A stretch of 64,000 nt of DNA from the NCBI GenBank assembly GCA_020883125.1, contig JAHREW010000028.1, forward strand, positions 1 to 64,000, read 5' to 3'. A program made the position numbers and the translations under genes. Under the pieces are notes generated by a model. That model made no database searches. It worked only from the letters and a program-made list of their open reading frames with translations, and was not told where the DNA came from. Positions 25,695 to 32,398 of the stretch are shown here, piece by piece. The stretch's first letter is position 1, and the number at the start of each line of letters is the position of its first letter. The stretch is from Microcoleus sp. CAWBG506 (GTDB lineage Bacteria > Cyanobacteriota > Cyanobacteriia > Cyanobacteriales > Microcoleaceae).

Positions 25695-28600
25695 TTACGA
25701 GCGGTAGAAATCTGGTGATTTCATCTGGTTTGCGCTTCTGTAGCGATCGCGCCCCTGTTGTTTGGCATCATATAATGCTCGATCGGCGAGGGCAACGAGT
25801 TCATCCGGTGATGAACCAAAGCTGGGAATCACAGTCGCAATTCCCATGCTAACGGTAACAATCTCGCTCACATCAGATTGCTGATGAGGAATTCCCAAAT
25901 CTCGGATTGCCTTTTGGATCGACTCAGCCACCGCTGCTGCCCCAGCAGCATCAGTATGCGGCAGGATGACGGCAAATTCTTCGCCCCCGTAACGTGCAAA
26001 CAGATCCGATGAACGTCTAACCGCAAGTGCCGCCGATGAAGCCACTTTTACCAAACAAGTATCCCCAGCTTGATGTCCGTAGCAATCGTTATATCGCTTG
26101 AAATAATCTACATCCAACATGATCAGGGACAGCAGTTTTTGTCCCTCTATCAAAGTCGGCCATTCCGACTGCAATCGCCGATCGAAACAGCGACGGTTTG
26201 CTACTTGTGTTAACCCATCTGTCGTGGCGATTAATCTGTCTCGCTGAGCCTGATTTATCAGCATCTCCTCTACCTGCTTGCGTTCTGTAATATCAGCAAA
26301 ACTCGTGACTACTGCATAGGGTTGAGACTGATGGAGATGGAACAGCGGTTGCGAATTAATCGAAATCCAAGTCAGTGTTTTATCCGATTTGTGAATGCCC
26401 ATCACCACATTTGATTGCGGTTTTCCCGTCCGTAGGGTGATCATTGCCGGATGCTGTTCCCCTGGGAAGGGGGAGCCATCTTCCTGAACAGTTCGCCAGT
26501 CTAAATCTACAGATGTACGCCCCATCATTTGTTCGGGGGTCAGCCCTATAATCCTTTCTGCACTAGCATTACAGGCAGTAATTTGTCCGTTTGCTAGCTG
26601 AAGTACGACGCCCTCAGTCATGGTCGCAATCACAGAACGATACCGTTCCTCACTTTCCTGTAATTGACTCAGGAGAATGTTTTTGGCATCAAACTCTGAA
26701 GCCAGATGCAGGCTACCAGCCAAAAACCCAGCCATCAGTTGTAAAATTTGGATGTCTGACTGTGTAAAGGCAGAGGGTGTCGCTGAAACAACTTTTAAGA
26801 CACCAACTGCTTCTTCTTGATAAAACAACGGAACAACCACCATTGACCGGACACCAATGCGCTGACAGACTGACAGATCCACCCGTGCATCGGTTTCTGA
26901 ATCGTGGCAAAGTAGGATTTCGCCGGTCATCATACATTGTCCCGATAAACTTGTCCCTAGTTCGATCCGTAATCCCACATAGGCGGTGGCGATACCACTC
27001 GCTACCCGATACACCAATTGATCCCCTTCAAGCATTTCAATCACTGCTCCATCGGCGCGGGTCAAATGTTGAGTCCTCTCTGCAATCACCGCCATGACTG
27101 CATCGAGATTGGGATTGCGGATGGCGATTTCCTGTTGGGTAGCAATCACCGTACTCAGACGCTCCAACTCTTGTTGCAATGCTGCTTCTGCTTGTTTGCG
27201 ATCGCTGATATCCTTCATAAAGCAGTGATGCCCGATGAACTGCTGTCGATCGTCGTGAATCGAGATCATCACCAATTGTTTGTAGAAGCTAGAGCCGTCT
27301 CTGCGAATGCCTCTGGCTTCAACCTCTACTTTGCCGTCTTGCTGCATTTGTTGATAAGCCGCCATTAACTTTTCTAAATCATCGGGATGTACAGTTTTTT
27401 CCCAGAACATTCCGATCATTTCTTCTGGTTGATATCCAACTGTATTGGCATAGGATTGATTGACAAATATATATCGTCCTTGAGTATCCAGTTGAGAGAT
27501 ACCAGAAACTGCATTTTCTAAGGCAATCATCAATTCTCTTCGGTCAAACTCCGCCTGTTTGCGCTCACTAATATCGGTGTGAGAGCCACACATCCGAATC
27601 ACATTGCCTGCCTCATCCCAAAGGGCTTGACCGCGATCGAGTATCCACTTATAGCTGCCGTCTTTGCACAAAACCCGATGCTCTGAGATGTAAAACGGTG
27701 TTTTCTTGGCAAAATGGTCAAAAATTACTTGCTTTACACAATCTAGGTCATCGGGGTGTATACGTTTTGACCATTCATCCAGATGGTGAGAAATTTCCTG
27801 TTCTTCAAATCCCAACATCTCTTTCCATCGACTGGAAAAAAAGACTTTGTTGGTTTTCACATTCCAATCCCAGATGCCGTCGTTATTGCCTCGTAGTGCT
27901 AGTTGCCAACGTTCTTCGCTCTCACGCTGTGCTTCAGTTTGTTCGATCAGCTTGCGAGCCGATAGACGCAGTTCCATCTCATCTATGACGATCGCGGCTA
28001 GATCCTGTAAGGTGGCTTCTTCTGCTGGGGAAAGCTCACGGGGATGCTTATCAATTATGCAAAGGGTTCCCAAGTTATACCCATCATGGGTTTTGAGTGG
28101 TGCTGCGGCATAGAATCTCAAACCAAATGCTCCCGACACTAGGGGATTTGCGATCGTCCGTGGATCTTCCAGAGCATTCCGAATTTCGTACACATCATCT
28201 TGCCAAATCGCGGAGCCACAGAGTCCGGGTTCCCGATCTATTTGCTCGACATCCAACCCGTAACGAGATTTGAACCAAATCCGATCCCGATCCACCAAGG
28301 TGACAAGCGCGATCGGCACTCGAAAAAAACGCGCTGCAATTGCCGTAATGCGATCGAAGGCACCATCAGGTGGAGTATCCAAAATCTCGTAGCGCCGTAA
28401 ACTTTCCAATCGCTCAGACTCATTGGCTGAATGATTGATTGTAGAGTATTGTTGTTCACTCTCTGGCCGAGTCATTTCTACTGGCTTGTTCTCTATGATA
28501 TCCGTTTCTGTTTCTTGAAGTTCAAGGGTTCGGGGCTCTAGCTTTACTTCTGATTGGTGAAGTTGTTGATGCCGTTCCTCTTCATCGACGATCGCGCTGC

Positions 28601-29102
28601 CGAGTTGGAGAGCCATTTGTTGCAATAATTGTACATCCAGAGATTGCCATGAACGTGGGCTTCTACAGTGATGGGCAATCAACAATCCCCACAAATTGCC
28701 CTGACTTAAAATGGGTACGACTAAATTTGCCCGAACCTGGAGGCGATCGAGGAGTTCGACATAACAAGTTTGAATATCACCCGCGTGAGTGTCAGAAATG
28801 GCTGTTGTTTGTCCCAGCCTGTAGCGTTCTACCCATGTTGCTTTAAAACAAGGATCATAAATCAGTTGCCCAAGAATCGGGGCCCATTTACTACCCACCG
28901 ATTCCGCAAATACTACACCATCTCCATTGGGCAGGAAGCGATAAATAATCACGCGATCGGTTTGCAGCAGCACCCTGGTTTCTGCTACCGCAAATTGCAA
29001 AATAATCTCCAAATTCGTGAAATCGTTGACTTGAAGTGCCATTTTGGAAAAATTTTCTATAATTTTATCTGACGACCAATAGAAAGCCTGTTGTGTAGAC
29101 AT
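25695..29102 (-). CDS. GAF/PAS sensor diguanylate cyclase with a DXCF-type cyanobacteriochrome GAF
   Basis: 1135 residues. Order: bilin-type GAF (about 25-175); second GAF (about 235-375, RYEILDTPPDGAFDRI); three PAS/PAC regions with one further GAF between the second and third; GGDEF at the C-terminus. The first GAF has D83-P-C85-F86 and C113-Y114, the two cysteines 28 residues apart exactly as in DXCF cyanobacteriochromes, followed by LQVRANLVVPI; the usual His after the second Cys is Tyr. The cyclase domain has RYGGEEF and an RSSD inhibitory site, so c-di-GMP synthesis with product inhibition is expected. It is soluble. The start codon follows GGAG within a sequence duplicated by a MITE-like insertion at 29098-29346. 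Confidence 0.92.
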   Translation of the reverse strand: MSTQQAFYWSSDKIIENFSKMALQVNDFTNLEIILQFAVAETRVLLQTDRVIIYRFLPNGDGVVFAESVGSKWAPILGQLIYDPCFKATWVERYRLGQTTAISDTHAGDIQTCYVELLDRLQVRANLVVPILSQGNLWGLLIAHHCRSPRSWQSLDVQLLQQMALQLGSAIVDEEERHQQLHQSEVKLEPRTLELQETETDIIENKPVEMTRPESEQQYSTINHSANESERLESLRRYEILDTPPDGAFDRITAIAARFFRVPIALVTLVDRDRIWFKSRYGLDVEQIDREPGLCGSAIWQDDVYEIRNALEDPRTIANPLVSGAFGLRFYAAAPLKTHDGYNLGTLCIIDKHPRELSPAEEATLQDLAAIVIDEMELRLSARKLIEQTEAQRESEERWQLALRGNNDGIWDWNVKTNKVFFSSRWKEMLGFEEQEISHHLDEWSKRIHPDDLDCVKQVIFDHFAKKTPFYISEHRVLCKDGSYKWILDRGQALWDEAGNVIRMCGSHTDISERKQAEFDRRELMIALENAVSGISQLDTQGRYIFVNQSYANTVGYQPEEMIGMFWEKTVHPDDLEKLMAAYQQMQQDGKVEVEARGIRRDGSSFYKQLVMISIHDDRQQFIGHHCFMKDISDRKQAEAALQQELERLSTVIATQQEIAIRNPNLDAVMAVIAERTQHLTRADGAVIEMLEGDQLVYRVASGIATAYVGLRIELGTSLSGQCMMTGEILLCHDSETDARVDLSVCQRIGVRSMVVVPLFYQEEAVGVLKVVSATPSAFTQSDIQILQLMAGFLAGSLHLASEFDAKNILLSQLQESEERYRSVIATMTEGVVLQLANGQITACNASAERIIGLTPEQMMGRTSVDLDWRTVQEDGSPFPGEQHPAMITLRTGKPQSNVVMGIHKSDKTLTWISINSQPLFHLHQSQPYAVVTSFADITERKQVEEMLINQAQRDRLIATTDGLTQVANRRCFDRRLQSEWPTLIEGQKLLSLIMLDVDYFKRYNDCYGHQAGDTCLVKVASSAALAVRRSSDLFARYGGEEFAVILPHTDAAGAAAVAESIQKAIRDLGIPHQQSDVSEIVTVSMGIATVIPSFGSSPDELVALADRALYDAKQQGRDRYRSANQMKSPDFYRS

Positions 29103-29346
29103 CTCCCATTGGTGTCAACTTAAGCCTGAAAGCCTTGATAAATGTCGTTTTTACCATAGTCCAGATCCCCCTAAATCCCCCTTAAAAAGGGGAGTAGGGG
29201 TTGACTTTGAGTAAGTTCTTGTCCCCCCCTTAAAAAGGGGAGTAGGGGTTGAGTAGGGGGCAAGAATGCGGGGGGATCTAGGCTTAACAGTCAAACAGCA
29301 TTATGTGACTGGGTTTGACGTTAAGTTGACACCAATGGACATCTCC
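29098..29346. mobile_element. MITE-like element abutting the start of the GGDEF gene, with 8-9-bp target duplication
   Basis: CCATTGGTGTCAACTTAA (29106-29123) and TTAAGTTGACACCAATGG (29321-29338) are perfect 18-bp inverted repeats. GACATCTCC occurs directly repeated outside them (29098-29106 and 29338-29346), as expected of a target duplication. Read on the minus strand this is GGAGATGTC, the ribosome-binding site plus ATG of the downstream gene. The interior carries two copies of CCCCCTTAAAAAGGGGAGTAGGGGTTGA-type sequence (about 29180-29260) and no gene. Confidence 0.75.
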
Positions 29347-29706
29347 ATGTTCCTTTCCTTTTCTCAACCCACTTTGTACCAGTCTAACCTGCTATCTGTA
29401 TGTATTGCTACAGTAATTTATTATTGGTAGGTGCTAAATAGCATAGATTGTGGCTTTCTTACATCAAGCTTTTTATCACATATCTGTTAAGTTTAATTAA
29501 GTTTAATTAAGTGGATTTACTTAGTTAGCAAATCGGGGCTTGCTACCCCCTTGATGATTCGGCGTTTGAAACTAAGAGATAAAAGGGGTATTTAAGCCGG
29601 ATTTAGTCTGAATCGGTAACTGGTGATTTGTCGGCGCATAGAACACTTAATTAACCAGGTTATAGTTAATCTTGCCAGTAAACTTATTGGCAAACAATTG
29701 GTGAAG
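29347..29706. other. Intergenic region
   Basis: About 360 bases upstream of the displaced leader of the GGDEF gene and downstream of the DHH gene. A duplicated GTTTAATTAA lies near 29492-29511. No gene, tRNA or clear terminator was recognised. Confidence 0.4.
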
Positions 29707-30978
29707 TTAATTATGATAAACAGGATTGTCTGTAGGACTAATTAATTTCAGTAATTTTTGCTTAATCTGAGCATCAAATACTTCCCATTTCAGTCTTGCA
29801 TAATCGCTATTGTCATTACCACCAGAAAGAAATCCTACGGGAATTTCAAAACCTCCAGCTTGACTTCTGCCTCCACCAAAAAAGCGTCCTTGCGAGTCCT
29901 GACCGAAAGCTTCTTTAATAAATTCATCAGGATCGAGAGTGAGTTTAGTAGTTCGCAGGGAGCCAATTACTACTTCAATTTCCTCGTCTTTGTCGTGAAC
30001 AATTGCATAGACAACGGCTGTGTGTACGTTCTCCTCTGTGACTAAAAAGTCCGCTGCTTGGGGAATAGAATCGCGATCGTCATAGCGGAGATAGCCGATA
30101 CCTGCGATGGAAAAATTATTTTGGACAATGCGGTGTTTGAGCGATCGCTCGATCGCATCCATCACCCATTTAGAGCGAGAGGACTGCAACACCGCATTCA
30201 GCAACTGGGGGTCATAAAACCTACTCAAATAAGCCGCAGCTAAGAAATCTTCCTCCTCAGCTTGTCGGAGAGCGTTGGTATCCGATCGCAAACCGTGCAT
30301 CAAAGCCGTAGCACACTTAATATGCTGGCTGAGACTACCATCAAGATTTAGGATTCCTGCTTGCAAATATTCCGTAAAAATCGTGGCTGTAGCGCGGATT
30401 TGGGGGCGCAAATCCGCAAATTCTGCATTCATTTCTCCTTGAAAACTGTGGTGGTCTATAACTGCTGCGATCGGAATTCCTGCCCCTAAAACCAGATCGG
30501 TTAACTGGCAAGTAGTGCCTTGATTATCGATAAAAACACAGCCCTTATACGCAGATAAATCCTTAGTTTTTGCCGTTTCCACAGTCCACCTTTGCAACGG
30601 TAAACCAGTCAATTTAACTAAAGCAATATTTTCTTGGTGACTGAGGGCTCCTGCATAGATAAGATCGCAGTGAATGTCGTACTGTTCGGCAATTAATTTG
30701 TAAGTCCAAGCACTCGAAAGTGCGTCGGGGTCTGGGAAATCTTGCAGTAAGATTAACTGGCGCTGGCCGCGGTGTCGATCGAACATTTGGCGCAACAGTT
30801 CTACTTGGCGATCGGCCCTAGGGTCTGAAAATCTTCTGGAGCGACTCTCATCGACGGGAACTTCAGCTTTGCTGCGCCGTTTACCAGCACTATTTGATAC
30901 TACAACTTCATCATTAGATTCTAGTTGAACCTGGTTGTTTACCGAGGTTGTACCAGAAGAGTTAGGGGGGTCTTTCAT
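29707..30978 (-). CDS. DHH family phosphoesterase (NrnA-like)
   Basis: About 423 residues from the ATG at 30978; a TTG at 31029 is a weaker alternative. A polar, probably disordered N-terminus (to about residue 55) precedes the DHH core: DFPDPDALSSAW (motif I), FIDNQG (motif II) and AAVIDHHSF (the DHH motif). The C-terminal DHHA1-like part carries GFEIPVGF and FFGGGRSQAGG (GGGR), which binds substrate. The family hydrolyses short oligonucleotides (nanoRNA), linear dinucleotides and 3'-phosphoadenosine 5'-phosphate with Mn2+. The exact substrate here is not determinable. It lies directly downstream of the HNH gene but is separated from it by a strong terminator. Confidence 0.88.
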   Translation of the reverse strand: MKDPPNSSGTTSVNNQVQLESNDEVVVSNSAGKRRSKAEVPVDESRSRRFSDPRADRQVELLRQMFDRHRGQRQLILLQDFPDPDALSSAWTYKLIAEQYDIHCDLIYAGALSHQENIALVKLTGLPLQRWTVETAKTKDLSAYKGCVFIDNQGTTCQLTDLVLGAGIPIAAVIDHHSFQGEMNAEFADLRPQIRATATIFTEYLQAGILNLDGSLSQHIKCATALMHGLRSDTNALRQAEEEDFLAAAYLSRFYDPQLLNAVLQSSRSKWVMDAIERSLKHRIVQNNFSIAGIGYLRYDDRDSIPQAADFLVTEENVHTAVVYAIVHDKDEEIEVVIGSLRTTKLTLDPDEFIKEAFGQDSQGRFFGGGRSQAGGFEIPVGFLSGGNDNSDYARLKWEVFDAQIKQKLLKLISPTDNPVYHN

Positions 30979-31035
30979 AAAAATTTTTGAACTTTTGAAC
31001 TCTAGAACTGAAAACTCAACACTCAACAATCCTAC

Positions 31036-31067
31036 AAAAAAACCCCCGCGCTTGCGCTGACAGGGGC
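31036..31067 (-). terminator. Rho-independent terminator after the HNH gene
   Basis: On the minus strand GCCCCTGTCAGCGC folds with GCGCGGGGG through an AA loop (31067-31043) and is followed by seven T residues (31042-31036). The hairpin begins right at the HNH stop codon. Confidence 0.8.
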
Positions 31068-31068
31068 T

Positions 31069-31566
31069 TTAAAGACCGATTACATATTTTTGCCATTCTT
31101 GGTGCATACCGCTCTTAACGTGTTTAGTCACTTCAAAATAAAGACCGCTGTAAGGTTTCCGAGGCGGATATCGCAAGAGCATTCCGGCTTCTTTCGGCGT
31201 TCGGCTGCCTTTTTTGACATTGCAGCGCATACAGGCGGTGACGAGGTTTTCCCAAGATTCACCTCCTCCGCGCGATCGAGGAATCACATGATCGAGGGTT
31301 AAATCATCCCCAGTGTAACTACAGTATTGACAAGAGTGGGCATCCCGGTGCAAGATATTCCGGCGGGTGAGTGGAATATCCTTGTAGGGAACTCGGACAT
31401 AATGCCGCAGTCGAATCACTGTCGGTAGCGGGAAATTAGGCGCAATAAATTTCCCGTTGTGTTCTACCTGCTCAGCTTTTCCTTTCAGCAACAAAACTAC
31501 TGCCCTTCGCCAATTGGTGATGTTAAGGGGTTCGTAGGAGACGTTCAGCACCAGAACATTGCCCAT
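31069..31566 (-). CDS. HNH endonuclease family protein
   Basis: 165 residues. After an N-terminal MGNVLVLNVSYEPLNITNWR domain comes a zinc-supported HNH module: CQYC (about residue 79), then DLTLDHVIPRSRGGGESWEN with the catalytic DH, and CMRCN with the second cysteine pair. This two-part architecture is widespread and highly conserved in cyanobacteria and other bacteria as a single-copy chromosomal gene. It is not usually mobile, so a housekeeping nucleic-acid role is more likely than defence. The biochemical substrate is unknown. A strong terminator overlaps its stop codon. Confidence 0.92.
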   Translation of the reverse strand: MGNVLVLNVSYEPLNITNWRRAVVLLLKGKAEQVEHNGKFIAPNFPLPTVIRLRHYVRVPYKDIPLTRRNILHRDAHSCQYCSYTGDDLTLDHVIPRSRGGGESWENLVTACMRCNVKKGSRTPKEAGMLLRYPPRKPYSGLYFEVTKHVKSGMHQEWQKYVIGL

Positions 31567-31910
31567 TGTTGATTATTAAGCGAGAATATTTTCACCGATG
31601 GTAACACAGGTTCCAAATTTAGGGGGGCGAGATCAGCAATGATTGAGTCTCAACACAAAAATGAAAAAATACCAGGTTTAGCCTCTAGAGTCCAGCAGAT
31701 GCTTGTGGGGGTGAATTATTTTCTGGCCCGGAGAGTAAGTGGGCGAGGATTTCTGTCGAGATTTTAGACCTGATGAGTCCAGTAGCAGGGATGGGGAAAA
31801 AGTTTGCCCATATTTTGATTTTTTTCCCTAAATCCCTAATCTTCCCGGCAAGCACCAGTTTAAGTTTTTAGACTAGGAATAACCTTCGATCGCCTGCCTG
31901 ATTAATTCCC
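31567..31910. other. Divergent intergenic region
   Basis: About 340 bases between the divergently transcribed HNH and COP23 genes. Promoters for both must lie here, but no convincing -35/-10 pair or operator was picked out. No repeat was seen. Confidence 0.4.
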
Positions 31911-32372
31911 ATGAAATTTTGGCTCTTAAAGTCAGTTTTTAGCGCGTCAATAATAGCGATCGCCCCGATTCTAACAAACATTCCCGCTTTCGCTCAAACA
32001 GATTCATTCTTCTGCGGGGCTGCTGGTAGCCATCCAGCCACAATTGCTGACCAACAAGGCAAAAATATTCCCGTTATTTTGTGGGTGACAGACAACTATT
32101 TCAATGAATCCGGCGAAGATGCGATTACTCGGTGTACGCGAGTTTCAGCAATTCTCAACAATGCCCAATCCCAGGGAAACTGGGACAATATTGTCACAGC
32201 AGGTGCATCCCGTACAGGTCAACCGATTATTTGTGCTGCGAATCCTCAAGACGGTTCCTGTAGGTTATTATATCAGATACCGAAAGGGCAAAATCCTGAA
32301 CAAGCGAGACAAGAACTATTAAGAAGAATCAAAAATCCTAATTTAAGTATTCCACCTATTAAAGTAAATTAA
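31911..32372 (+). CDS. COP23-domain secreted protein
   Basis: 153 residues. A signal peptide (SVFSASIIAIAPILTNIPAF, cleavage near AFAQ) precedes a COP23-like domain with conserved cysteines: FFCGAAG, TRCTRVS, PIICAAN and GSCRLL. NIPVILWVTDNYF and the NPEQARQELLRRIKNP end are typical. COP23 was described as a circadian-oscillating, membrane-associated protein of Cyanothece; many paralogues exist in cyanobacteria and their role is unknown. Four cysteines suggest two disulfides in the periplasm. The adjacent AAA-WD40 gene is convergent and ends 27 bases away. Confidence 0.8.
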   Translation: MKFWLLKSVFSASIIAIAPILTNIPAFAQTDSFFCGAAGSHPATIADQQGKNIPVILWVTDNYFNESGEDAITRCTRVSAILNNAQSQGNWDNIVTAGASRTGQPIICAANPQDGSCRLLYQIPKGQNPEQARQELLRRIKNPNLSIPPIKVN

Positions 32373-32398
32373 TAGTTATTAATTATTAGTGATTTTAA

